Source: Sciurus carolinensis (Eukaryota; Chordata; Mammalia; Rodentia; Sciuridae). Taken from it: a stretch of 64,000 bases of DNA. Where the stretch lies: the NCBI RefSeq assembly GCF_902686445.1, contig NC_062220.1:96410143-96474142 (forward strand), written 5' to 3'. The notes beneath the pieces were generated by a model. It had not been told where the DNA came from, did not search any database, and saw only the letters and a program-made list of their open reading frames with translations. A program made the translations under genes and the position numbers. The first letter of the stretch is position 1; each line of letters opens with the position of its first letter. Positions 11,983 through 23,533 of the stretch are shown in pieces.

Positions 11983-12062
11983 TGTTTGTGTATATATATT
12001 GTATAATTATATAAATATATTTATGCAATGTATAAATATATATATATATATTTATATATACA
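11983..12062. repeat. (TA)n-rich microsatellite
   Basis: Alternating TA/TATG-type sequence interrupting the old L1 3' region. Confidence 0.8.
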
Positions 12063-12779
12063 CAGAGGATGTTATTCACCCTCAGAAAAGAAAGAAATCT
12101 TGCTATGTGATACAATGTGAGCCTCCACATCACGCTAAGTGAAATAAGCCAATAACAAACAGAAAAATACTATATGACTATTTATAAAAGGTATTTAATG
12201 TAAAGTTATAGAAATAGAAACTAGAATGGTGATTGCCTGGGGTTGGGGGCAATGGGAAAATGGGAGTTGTTCAGTGGGTAGAGCTTGAGTTCACAGAATG
12301 AAAACCTTCTAGAGATCAGCTATACCACAATGTGAATACAAATAACACTGCTTAGTATACACTTAACAATGGTAAAGATGATAAATTTTGTTTCCTTATA
12401 AAATTAAAACAAAACACAACAAACATACTAAACAAGAGACCACAGAGGTTTCCTATATAATTATATTCAGGTTGATACTTTTTCTACCTGCCTTCCATTC
12501 CATATGTTTTTTCTTCACTCTCTACCCCTTGAGTTCTATATCCAGGGGTCAGATATTACCATCAGAGTGGGAAGGGAGTTACTTAGGAGGAAGAAATAGA
12601 AACTTTTCATCTGTAAAATGTCAACATTTAATGGGCCCTTAACTGAGAAGGGTGGATTTCCCTTGAGAGGAGATTCAAGTCTGATCAATACACAAGACTA
12701 TTCTTTCTAATTTCTAGTACAGGATGGTAGTACTAGAACTAAATTTTAGAATTAACTAGCAATGAACAGAAGAATCAAT

Positions 12780-14468
12780 AGACATGAAAACTTTTAAAAA
12801 ATTTTTAAATTGTTTTTTATTTTTACAGACTGCATTTTGATTCATTGTACACAAATGGGGTACATCTTTTCATTTCAATGGTTGTGCATGATGTAGATTC
12901 CTACCATTTGTGTAATCATAAATGTACATAAGGTAATGATGTCTGTCTCATTTCACCATTTTTCATACTCTCCCTCCTCCCTCTCATTTCTCTTTATGTA
13001 AAGTTCCTCCATTCTTCTCTCACCCCCTTCCCCCCACCCTCATTATATATCATCATCCACTTATCAGGGAAAACATTTAGCCTTTGGTTTTTGGGGATTG
13101 GCTTATTTCACTTAGCATGATATTCTCCAATTCCATCTATTTATCTGCAAATGCCATAATATTATTCTTCTTTATGGCTGAATTAATATTCCATTGTGTA
13201 TATATACCACAGTTTCTTCATCCATTCATCTCTTGAAGGGCATCTAGGTTGGTTCCACAATCTAGTTATTGTGAATTGAGCTGCTATAAACATTGATGTG
13301 GCTGCGTTACTGTAGTAAGCTACTTTTAAGTCCTTTGGGAGTGAGGGGTGAGATAACTGGGTCAAATGGTAGGTCCATTCCAAGTTTTCTGAAGATTCTC
13401 CACACTGCTTTCCAGAGTGGCTGCACCAATTTACAATTTCACCAGCAATGTAAAAGTGTGCCTTTTCCCCCACATCCACACCAACATGTATTATTGTTTG
13501 TGTTCTTGATAATAGTCATTCTCATTGGAGTAAGATGAAATCTTAGAGTTGTTTTAATTTGCATTTCTCTAATTACTAGAGATGTTGAACACTTTTTCAT
13601 ATATTTGTTAATCACCTGTATATCTTCTTCTGTTCTTGGATAGACAGAATTAATATTGTCAAAATGGTCATTCTACCAAAGGCGCTATACAGATTCAATG
13701 CAATTCCAATTAAAACCCCAATGACATTCCTCACAGAAATAGGGAAAGCAATCATGAACTTCATCTGGAAGAATAAGAGACCTCGAATAGCCAAAACAAT
13801 CCTGAGCAGGAAAAGTGAAGCAGGAGGTATCACAATACCAGACCTTAAACTATACTACAGAGCAATAGTAAAAAAAAAAAAAAAAAAAAAACGGCATGGA
13901 CAGGTAGACCAATGGTACAGAACAGACACAGAGACACATAAATACAGTTACCTCATACTAGACAAAGGAGTCAAAAACATACAATGAAGAAAAGATAGCC
14001 TGTTCAACAAATGGTGCTGGGAAAACCGGAAATCCATATGCAGTAAAATGAAATTAAACCTCTGTCTCTCACCCTGAACAAAACTCAACTCAAAATGGAT
14101 CAAGTACCTAGGAATTAGACTAGAGACCCTGCACCTAATAGAAGGCAAAGTAGGCTCAAATCTTCATCATGTTGACTTAGGATCAGACTTCCTCAACAAA
14201 CTCCCAAAGCATAAGAAATCAAAGCAAGAATCAAAAATGGGATGGATTAAAACTAAAAAGCTGTTTCTCAGCAAAGGATACAATCAATAATGTAAAAAGA
14301 GAGCCCACAGAGTGGGAGAAAATCTTTTCCACACACACTTCAGATAGAGCACTTATCTCCAAAATTTATAAAGAACTTACAAAACTTTACACCAAAAATA
14401 CAAAGAACCCAATCAATAAATGGGTCAAGGAACTGGACATACACTTTACAGAAGACATGACCCCTTTT
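12780..14468 (-). mobile_element. L1 insertion with 5' inversion (twin priming)
   Basis: Left part (12796 to about 13633): minus-strand L1 3' UTR and ORF2 C-terminus; the minus frame at 13183-13479 reads LWNQPRCPS and MWYIYTMEY-like sequence. Right part (about 13634 to 14455): plus-strand ORF2 upstream segment ([47 protein letters not shown]). The right part ends in L1 order ('cactttacagaag') exactly where the left part begins ('cagaagaagatatacagg' on the minus strand). Imperfect flanking repeats AGACATGAaaacTTTT (12780-12795) and AGACATGAccccTTTT (14453-14468) look like a TSD. Confidence 0.85.
13870..13891 (+). repeat. A-run inside the inverted L1 segment
   Basis: About 20 A in what was coding ORF2 sequence, after 'gcaatagta'; probably slippage growth of a shorter A run. 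Confidence 0.8.
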
Positions 14469-14469
14469 G

Positions 14470-16440
14470 ATCCAGTAGTCAATAAAGAAATTTCCTACTG
14501 ATTATGATTAAAGAGATAATGAGAAACAAAAGCAAAGATGTTTTCCAATGTGTTTTACCTGTCCAGTGAACTGGTTTCAAATGCTAAAGTACATAATTCA
14601 AAATGGAAAAAAAATGAAAAGGCTGTACACTAAAAGGTCAGCAATAATCATCTTTGGGGAATGATTAGGAAAGGGAGCATTTGAAAAGAGATTTTAACTG
14701 TGCATTCATTATACACCTGTATTATTTGAATTATCTTCAAGGAACATGCATTCATACATCATTTATGTAAGTGATCTGATATTTTTAAAGTCAAAAGTTA
14801 AAATTAATATACTATGGCAGCTTACGTCATATAGGTAATGGGCATGCCTAAGTACTGTCTTCTTTGTTACAACCAGATATTAGTGAATCTCTTGGGAAAG
14901 ACAAATTTTCATTGAAATTGTTGAAACCCAGCATTGATAACAGCATCAGATATCAAAACTGGGTTTTCTAGAATGATTGTTTTTTTCAATAGCAAAATGA
15001 GAAGGAAAAAAGGAAGGGAGGGAGAGAAGGAGGAAGATAGGTCCAATCTTTATCTGTAAAATTTTGAACAGACTAATTTTATAAATATACAATTATTTTA
15101 ATAACTATCATTTCCTCCTTCTGATGAATGAGTTCACCAAAAACGTTATTTATTTTTAAAACAACTTTATGGATACCATAATTTTATGGAAAAAACTTTA
15201 TATCAACACAGTGCCGTCAAAAGTTAAGAATTACTAACAATGGTTTTACTTGAAATTTTTTGTAATACAGCAAGAATCTCAGTTTACAGATGCCTACAAA
15301 AAGACTAAGAAAATCCCCAATAAGTGAAAAAAGCAATGTGGATAATTTTTCTTTGAAAATAATTCATGATAATGGTAAACACTGCTTTCCTGGATATTCT
15401 GCCATTATTTTGGCCTGTCCTCAATCATTGCCACTAGAATCTTTAGGAGCTCCCTCCTGCCAATGTAAACATTGTGTGAAAACTTTACAAACATAGCTGG
15501 GAAGAACAGACCAATGACCTCTGTATGACTTGTTCGTAGCTTTGCAAGAAGGCGGCTTAATTTGACATGTGGAATTGGTGGTTTGACCAGCATTGGTTAA
15601 CGCTGGGTCCACATGTAAGGGAGATGCAGTGGCTCCCTCCCTGGGTCACCAGCTTAGTCTCATGCGTGGTGAGTCACAGTGGCAGAAGGGTGCCTTCTTC
15701 CTGGCTGTCTTGACTCACTCAGTGAAGCAGGAGAGAATTCTCATCGGAGTTGTGGTCCTGAGTTACATGAGAGACCGCAGTGAGCTAAACGACTTCACCA
15801 AAATGCAACCAAATCCCTCAAGTAAGGAGAGAACAGGATGGAAATGACCAAATTCACTGATGATTTGGGTTGGCAAAGTTTTATGGAGTTCTAACATTAG
15901 CTCTGGGCTCATAAATCATGTTTTACTTTGTCTTTTCTACTTCTGATAGATAATTTCCTGCAGCTGAAGCTGCCTTTTCAATATGTTCTATAAGAATTTA
16001 CATTCCAGTCACTAAAAAGAATGAATTAGCACCCAAATCTACCTGAATCAGACTCAAATGTCTCCATTTGCCTCAGAACCCATACTATCCTCTAAATAGT
16101 ATGGATACTTTGCTACTCAATAGCCATCCACTATTGCATTCTCCTCTAGGAAGGGTGCATTGTGTTTTTCTTTCAAAATTGAAGCTAGCCATTCCAGGTT
16201 TTAAACCTTATTTACATAAGAACATCAATTGTAATGTGGTCTAGTGGTTTGTTTAATTACTAAGCTATAAAAAGGATTGTTCCAAACTCCTAAAAACATT
16301 TTAGTTGCAAATTAATACATAACAAAAGGACTGCATGGAAAATGGTGGAATGAAATGTGTTCTCCCTTCTTTCATTATATGACCAATTGAAGATCCTCTG
16401 ATTTATCTGCTTAGAATATTCAGAGACTTGTATTTTCTAT
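14470..16440. other. Intergenic, no gene seen
   Basis: No recognisable exon or complete repeat. A GGAA-rich purine stretch lies near 15000-15040. Short open frames at 15290-15847 on both strands overlap one another and have no recognisable motif. Confidence 0.5.
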
Positions 16441-16632
16441 TCAATCAAGGTTATCCTCAAAAGCAAAATACTTTCTCCCATTCTATAGGTTGTTTTTTCA
16501 CTTTCTTGGTTATGTTCTTTGATGTACAAAAGTTTTTAATTTTGATGAATCCAAGTTATCTGATTTTGTGGGTGGTGTTGTGACTGTCTTGAGAATCCAT
16601 TGCCAAATCCAGGGAATGAAAATTAACTCCTA

Positions 16633-16817
16633 GCCAGGTACAGTGGTGCACACCTGTAATCCCAGCAGTTCAGGAGACTGAAGCAGGAGGATTGAAAATT
16701 CAGCAACTTAGTGAGACACTGAAGCAATTCAGTGAGACCCTGTCTCTAAATAAAATATAAAAAAGGGTTCGGGATGTGGCTAGCAGTTAAACATTTGGTA
16801 CCAAAGAAAGAAAAAAG
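16633..16817 (+). mobile_element. B1-dID SINE with perfect 11-bp TSD
   Basis: 'gccaggtacagtggtgcaca' and 'tgtaatcccagcagttcagg' (B1 half), then 'ttcgggatgtggctagcagt' (ID half) and an A-rich tail. Both flanks are ATTAACTCCTA (16622-16632 and 16818-16828). The host sequence is the antisense L1, so the SINE is younger. Confidence 0.92.
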
Positions 16818-18879
16818 ATTAACTCCTATGTTTTCTTCAAATAACTTTATAATATTAGCTCTTATATTTAGACCAATTGCTTATTTTGAGCCAATTTTTG
16901 TTTAAGGAATGAGATAGGGACCCATTTCATTATTTTGCATGTATGTGTGTTATTGTCCCAGTACCGTGTGTTGAAGAGATTATCTTTTTCCCCATTTTGT
17001 GCCCTTGTCAAAAATCATCTGGACATAGTTGGAAGGTTTACATTGAGGCTCTCAATTCTATTCCATTGATCTGTCTTTTTATGCCACAAGGATGTGTCCT
17101 TGGTTACTGTAGCTTTGTTGCAAGTTTTAAAACTGGGAAGTATGCATTATCCAATTCTGTTCTTTTTTCAAGATTGTTTTGACTATGAGGGTTCTCCTAA
17201 AAATCTACCTGAATTTGAGGATCAGCTAGCAATTTCTCTTTTGTAAAGAGACCATTGTAATTTTAAGAGATTGTATGGAATCTATAAATGATATTAAAAG
17301 AAAACTTCATAGAAATTAAAGTTTTCTTGAGCAAGAATGATTCAATGAACTGAGTAGCATTCAGACCAGAGCTCTGCAGCATGGACAGTAAGTATTTATG
17401 GATAGAACAAAAAATAAAGAATAAAAATATCCTGATTGGTTAGAGTAAATTGTTTACCTTCTCTGGTCTGATCTGTTGGCTGATTAGCTGAGTCCTAGCT
17501 CTCCAAAGTCAGGTTTTAGTTTGCTACATAGGAACTCAGAGTCTGGTAAAATCTTTATGTTAACAATGGTTTTGAGAATAATTGCTATCTTAAGTACATG
17601 TCTCCAACCCATGAACATGGGAAGTCATTTTATTTATATAGAATTTAAATTTCTTCAATAATAATTTGTGGTTTTCAGTATAAAATCGTTCTACTCATTT
17701 GTTAAATTTATTCCTGAGTGTTTGGGAGACTTTTTTTGAGGGGGAGGGGGTATTTTTGTAAATGACACAATATTCTTAGTTTCCTTTTCAGATTCAGAAG
17801 CACATGAGTTCAATGTGTGTATCTATTACCTGCAACTTTGCTAAATTCAATTATTCTTGTTTTTCCCCCCCCCTTTGGGAATTTATATAAGATCATGCTA
17901 TTTGTGAATAGAAAGTTTACTCCTTTCTTTCTAATTTGTATGTATTTTATTTGCTTTGCCTAACTGCTCTGACTAGTATTTCTAATACAAATCAAAAAGT
18001 GGTGGCAAAAGAAGACATCCTTGTCTTGTTCCTGATCTTACGGGGAAAGCTTTTTTTATTTCACTTCTGAGTGTGATGTTAGTTGTAGGTAGGTTCAATA
18101 ATTTCCTTTCTATTTCTAATATTCTAAGTGTTTTTATCAAAAAAGGGTTTTGTCAATTTTTTTTTTTCTGTGTGTTAACCAAGAGTATCAGGTGGTGTTT
18201 CTCTCATTCTATTACTAGGATGTATTACATCAGGTGATTTTTGTTGTTGAGCCACCCTTGCATTCCTGGGGCAGATCTCACTTGATCACAGTGTCTAATC
18301 ATTTAATGTGCTCTTAGATTAAAATTGCTGGTGTTTTGTTGAAGAATTTGAATCTACATTCACAAGGAATAGTGTTCTGTAGTTTTCTTTTCCCATAGTA
18401 TCTTTATTTGACTTTGCAATCAGGGTAATACAAGCCTCAGAGTATCAATTTAGAAGTTTTCCTTCTACAATTTCTTTTTGGGAGAGTGTGAGGATTGGTG
18501 TTTATTCTTAAATCCCTCGTAGAATTCAACAGTGAAGACTTTTGGTCATATATTTTTATGTTTTAGGAGTTTTAAATTTTTTTAACTGATTCAGTGTCTT
18601 TGTTATTATACATGTGTTCATGTTTTCTATTTTTTATGGAGTCAGTTTTGGTAATTTGTATGTTTCTAGAAAATTTTCCTTTTCATTTAGGTTAATTTGT
18701 CAGCATGTGATTGTTATAGTACAATATTAAAATCCATTTTTTATTTCTATAAGGTTGTGACAATTTCACTTCTGGCTCTAAATCACTCTTCTCTTTTTCT
18801 GTCAAGTTTGGACAATTTGGAAGTATTTTTCTCTTCAAATATTCTCTCCCCACTCCCTCTAGCCTCTCCTTGTGGACTT

Positions 18880-18920
18880 CCATTATATATATATATTTTT
18901 TTTGTTGTTGTTGTTGTTGA
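18880..18920. repeat. (TA)n and (TTG)n microsatellite
   Basis: TATATATATATA, T-run and TTG repeats. Confidence 0.85.
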
Positions 18921-19409
18921 TGCCCCATAGTTCCTTAGGTTTTGTTCATTTTCACTTATTGTTGCAGTTTTTCCTGCTGAGACTGAATAATTCCAATTTT
19001 CCTAGCTTTGAGTTCGTGGATTCTTTCTCTGACATGCTAAAATCTTCTGTAGAAACTTTCTAGTGAATTTTTCACTTTAGTTACTGTATTTTTAAGTTTG
19101 AGATTTTCTATTTGGTTTGATAATTTCTATCTCTGTTGATATTTTCCTTTTGTTTATAACATTTTCCTAGTTTATTTCAGTTTTGTTATTAATGGCTTCC
19201 TTTAGGTCTTTGAAAGAACTTAGGATAGTGGATTTAATTCTTGGACTAGTAAGACCAATGTCTAAACTTTTCCAGGGATGGTTTCTGCTGATTTCTTTTT
19301 TTCCTATGAATGTGTCATACTTCACTTTTTATTTATTTGTTTTGTAATCTTTTGTTGTTGTTGAATATTGGGCATTGAATTTTATAATGTGGTAATTCTG
19401 AAAATCAAA

Positions 19410-20370
19410 AAAGATATGAACCAACTGGATTTTCATTCATTGCTACTGGGCCTGTAAATTTGTGGAATCAAAAAATATTTGGCAGTGTCTTTTACTGCTG
19501 AATATATATACATATGCCCTGCCACAGTACCAAAAGTAAATTAGAATTATGTGCATCAGAAGTCAGGCACAAGAATATTTGTAACAGTATCATTTGTAGT
19601 TACCTCAAACTTTAAATAACCTAATGTCAAGCAAAAGAATAAAGAAATTCTTGAATTACATACAAAAATGAAAATGAAGTACTCCTACATTCTTTAATAT
19701 AGATCAATCTTACAAATACAATAGTAAGCAAAAAAAGCCTTAAAAGAGTATATATTATTTTTGTCTATTTATAAACGTTTTAAAAAAAAGGCAAAACTAA
19801 TTTTGATGGTAATATTCAGGAGAGTGGCTATTTGTGTAGGGGTGTAATGAGTAAGAATGAACATGAGAAAACCTTCTACATTGCTGATACACATTTAAAA
19901 TCTTGGAATGAGAGATGGTTACACATGTTGGTTCATTTTGTCACCAAGACATACACTTAAAATTACTGTTCTTTGTTCTACGTGTTATCCTTAAAATAAT
20001 TTTCATACCAATTTCTAAAAACTTAACTGCATTTTTATCAGTTTTGGTGAGGATGCAGGGAAAGGAATGTTAAGGGGTGGGATATACGCTGTAAAAACTA
20101 CTTTGAGCAATCAAACAATTATTTAGTGGAGCAAATTGGGGAACTCTTGTTACTAGGATTCAAAATGTGCATATTCTGTGATGCACTTGGTGTCTTCACC
20201 TAGAGAATACTTGACATAAGTACAAGAAATTACCAAAAGGCACCTACCTACACACATTTAAGTAAATTATTACTTCTAGTAGTTAATAATAAAATGAAAC
20301 AAACCACTGTCTGAGAGTGGGGATATGTAAACTGAATTGTACATATATTGGTTCTGAGAAGTAGCATACG
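19410..20370 (+). repeat. Probable old L1 3'-end fragments
   Basis: Order and words resemble L1M 3' ends ('tggtaatattcaggagagtg' near 19807, 'gttggttcattttgtcac' near 19928), with a second similar piece from about 20040. Heavily decayed; no gene. Confidence 0.45.
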
Positions 20371-20379
20371 TCAATCAAT

Positions 20380-20470
20380 CAATCAATTTTTGCAGTGCTT
20401 GGGCTTGAATCCAGGGCTTTGCACATACTAGGCAACTGCTTTACTACCAAGTCACATCCCCTGCCCTAGA
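20380..20470 (-). mobile_element. ID SINE, antisense, diverged
   Basis: 'gcagtgcttgggcttgaatc' with 'cagggctttgcacatactag' and 'gctttactaccaagtcacat' is the reverse complement of an ID head. An (AATC)n run lies just left of it. No clear TSD. Confidence 0.7.
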
Positions 20471-20479
20471 GCATTTTTT

Positions 20480-20990
20480 AAAAAGTCAGATAGATTTATA
20501 TATAAACATGGGAAGATCTCAATGTTGAGTGTAAAAAAACAAAAACTTCTACAAAAGAACTAGGAGCTATCATCTAAGGAATTGGTTTGTAATTAGTACC
20601 TGAAAAGGAAATTCCCTAATTCGTAATGTTAAAAGATTGTTGCATTAATATTATTTTACTTGTATAATTTAAAATTTACAATAGCTCTTAGAATGACTTT
20701 GGAAGAATATCCAAATAATTAGCAATACCGGTGATTCCAAGTGGCAACTGAGAACCCGAGGAACTGCGATGTGAAGAATATTCACTGTTTACCCTTTGTA
20801 CGTGTAAAATCTGAATGACGTAACTGTAGGCATCTACCGGGGGGAAAAGTTAGTTTAAATAAAACAATAAGTGATGCCCAATCCGTGGGAAAAAAACACA
20901 CAAATATAACTAGATCTAACTACTACTAAGAGATTGTTAGTTATGTAATAGACGCATAAAGAAACTGTCTCCTAAATAGGTTTGGCGGAC
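20480..20990. other. Upstream flank of the CpG island
   Basis: AT-rich, probably old L1-derived in part. It contains a half-CRE-like TGACGTAA at 20816-20823. No exon seen. Confidence 0.4.
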
Positions 20991-21379
20991 TTTATATTCA
21001 AAGTGGAGGTGATATTTGAGGAGTTCTAGCATAGAAACGGAACTCCTTATGTTTCCAAACCAGAGAGATAAATGGGAGGTGCCCAGAGTACCTGAAATCC
21101 ATTCCTGGGGTTATTTTCCACGAACCGGGGGCTATATCCCTACCAAGTGACTGAAGAAAGTGGTAAAGGTATAGTCGCCAAACAGGAAGAAGACGCTTGT
21201 TAAAACGATGTAATACAAATTGCCGTAAAGAGCCCAACCAGCTCAAGGCTTTCAAAGTCAGAGTCCCAGATTCCCACCCATTACTCTGGTCACTCCAGCT
21301 CCCCATCTCTCGCCTGCTCGCGTCGCTTACGGTTAGAAGATGACTGACATATCTTCTGTCCAATCGAATGGTTCCTCTA

Positions 21380-21656
21380 GAGCTCGCCCAGCTCTCAGCC
21401 GGGTCTTGGACCCTGGCGCGAGATGCTGCCTCTGTGCGTGAACGTCAGCGTGTTGACGTCACGGGCCGGGTACTCGAGGAGGTCCTGGGGCGGCTGGCTG
21501 CGGGCGGTGGGCTGCGCTTTGGCTTGCTGGGCTGGGTGCCTTGTCCCGGCCCCGCCGGGCCCCACCCCGCCGCCCCGGAGATCCCTGGAGGGCGCCACCA
21601 CTGAGCCACAGTCTCCGGGCCAGGCTGGGGCGGCCGGCCCGGAACCACCCGATGAG
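21380..21656 (+). other. STARD3NL: STARD3NL exon 1 (5' UTR), 5' end uncertain
   Basis: A consensus-like donor, GATGAG|GTAGGC, follows position 21656 at the CpG peak. No coding exon with the STARD3NL N-terminus lies here; the protein begins in exon 2, so this exon is untranslated apart from possible uORFs. The left boundary is a guess from base composition. Confidence 0.7.
21454..21461. promoter_or_regulatory. Consensus cAMP response element
   Basis: TGACGTCA, the full palindromic CREB/ATF site, inside the CpG island and with CpG in the core. Depending on the start site it lies in the core promoter or in exon 1. Confidence 0.7.
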
Positions 21657-23439
21657 GTAGGCTGGGTTTCTCGTCACCCTGTTTGACAGGTTGGAAAACT
21701 GAGTCCCCGAGGTCAAGCTACCTACTGGGTTTCTGGAGAGACCAGCGTACGAAGGCCGTAACCCTGCTGCCCCCTTCTGTTTACGGAACCCTGAGAGATC
21801 CCCTGGGAAGGAGGAGGGGCAAGGCATGTGTTTATAATGGATGCAAAAGTGAAGTTGCAGATTTACAAGCCCCACCGTTCCCAGGGATTGGGCAGGGATT
21901 TAGGAACGGATTCGGGTAGTGAGGTCTCCATTTCTCCACATTGCGGGCCCCAACGAGAGCCCGTTGGGGTCCAGCCCCATATTGGGCCATGGACCCTGAA
22001 GAATGATAAATGGTGATGACTAGGGGTGAAGCGTGGGTTTAACCAGACACAGTCGTTTATGGGCTTCTTGTATTCATCAAAAAAGGCCGTGTTCAAAGCA
22101 AAACAAAATAAAGATTAAAGTCTGAGTCATGATTGTTCTGGAGATGGTTTCAGTTCACTGCTTTGGCCACTTGTCTTGCAGTTGTTTTGAAATATCAGCA
22201 TGCTTTCTTTTGGTTTAGGGTTAGAAGAATTTTTTTTTCCCCTCTTAATTCAAACATAAGTTAACATTATGGCATTTTTCTTACCATTCTCCTAATACGG
22301 CAGTTGTTCACCATTCATTTATCTTCTCTTTCACAGAATTACTTGAATAAATCTCTTGATTCATAAATAGTTTGGATACATTTAGTAAGGTCGCAAAGTA
22401 ACAGGTCTCATTTCTAAATATACTGGAGTTAGTTCGGTGTGTTATATCAGATTTCTTTGTTTGGAAGCGTTCTGAAAGGTAATTCCCATTTGCCCATCTA
22501 TATCTCTGTATCTAGAAGCAGGATCTGATGAAACAAAACAACTTGCCGTATCTGTTCTTTATTTATGGATTCTAATAATAAGGTAATGGGTAATTAATGC
22601 TCATGAAATGAAAATGTGTAATGTATAATTTGCAGACTATAATGTATGTATACAAAATGTGTAATATTTCGTATTTTCAGGAAACATTTATTCTCCTTAA
22701 GATCTTACTGTCTCTAACATGGACCTTTTAAGGTTGCATTTTTGCATTGTAGAAAAATTAAAGAATGAACTTTATGACTTCTGAGGACTATGTATTTCAT
22801 AGAAGGAAAGGTGATTATTGTCATTTTGAATTTTGGGGCAGTTTCATCTGATGAATGTCTGGGCTACCCATTGTTTTAGGTGTTGGGTATTAAGTAATGA
22901 ACATTTAGATAAGGTTTCTCCCCTCAAAGACATTTTCTTTTAATGGAGGTGTAATGTACATGCAAACCAAAAAATGACTTTAGGTAGTAATCAATGTTAG
23001 AAAAGATATTACAGGGGAAGGAACTCTGATGTACTGGGGTGTGTGGGCAAATTTACCTGTGGTGACAGGGGGAGATTTCCCTGAGGAGGTGATGGTTTGG
23101 GTGAGACCTGAGTGTGTAGAGTGAGTCAGCCATGAGGAGATCTGGAAATTTCCAGTAACATTGCAAAGAGACTAAAGAAAGAATAAGAATAAGTTTGGCA
23201 TGTTCCAAGGATGAAGGGAAGCCAGTATGGCTGGAGCAAACTTTGGGGGAGAGTGATGTTGGGGGACAATGATAGAAAGGGAACACTGGAGAGGTGGGCA
23301 GGAGCTGCATCATGTGTATCTCCTGTGGGAATTGCAGACAGGAGTTAAGGAAAGATGATTTATATATTGCAGAGTCCTTGTTTTTGTTTAGAGGCACTCA
23401 GGTTCTAACTAACTTTTTGCTTTATTTGGTTACAGAGTT

Positions 23440-23533
23440 GTGATATATATATAATATGTAATATATATATTGCATAATATACTATGTATTATTGCATATT
23501 GTGTGTGTGTGTGTGTGTAATTTTTTTTTTTTC
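23440..23533. repeat. (TA)n, (TG)n and T-run microsatellite
   Basis: TATA-rich sequence, a GTGTGTGTGT run at about 23500-23517 and a T run. Confidence 0.85.

Larger units (their letters stand above)
8980..12400 (+). repeat. Old L1, ORF1/ORF2 junction to 3' UTR, broken by insertions
   Basis: Collinear decayed L1: the ORF2 start region (about 9560-9600), endonuclease 'ctgccagagactc' (9662), RT start region (about 10850-11000), [18 protein letters not shown] (11661-11690), the 'gttcattgtagcataattcac' block (11884) and a 3' UTR block with 'gaatggtgattgcctggggt' (12224). Many stops, and a deletion at about 11000-11040. An LTR sits at 9079-9516, and SINEs and microsatellites lie between 11283 and 11565. 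Confidence 0.75.
16440..19410 (-). repeat. Long old L1 in antisense, ORF2 to 5' region
   Basis: Reading the plus strand gives the reverse complement of L1 ORF2, e.g. 'gaggctctcaattctattcc' (17045), 'accagagtatcaggtggtg'-like (18180) and 'ccacccttgcattcctgggg' (18252). It runs on to L1M-like 5' sequence around 19360 ('gttgaatattgggcattgaa'). Interrupted by a SINE at 16633-16817 and by about 300 bases of unrelated, possibly LTR, sequence at about 17300-17580. Confidence 0.75.
21290..21800 (+). promoter_or_regulatory. STARD3NL: CpG island promoter of STARD3NL
   Basis: The only gene-associated CpG-dense block in the window, with a sharp rise from about 21300 and a peak at 21410-21650. No TATA box is placed to serve the exon, which fits dispersed initiation at a housekeeping gene. 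A perfect palindromic CRE (TGACGTCA) lies at 21454-21461, with a second CGTCA half-site at 21443-21447. Several GGG runs at 21487-21536 could form a G-quadruplex in the promoter or 5' UTR. The start site cannot be fixed from sequence. Confidence 0.88.

Noticed and set aside
13183..13479. 98-residue minus-strand open frame
   Set aside because: It reads as the C-terminal part of L1 ORF2; a transposon fragment, not a gene.
13664..13987. 107-residue plus-strand open frame
   Set aside because: L1 ORF2 segment of the inverted half of the twin-primed L1, with an A-run expansion.
21395..21875. Divergent antisense gene from the CpG island
   Set aside because: Minus-strand open frames there are GC-driven shadows of the island; no donor or conserved protein is visible.
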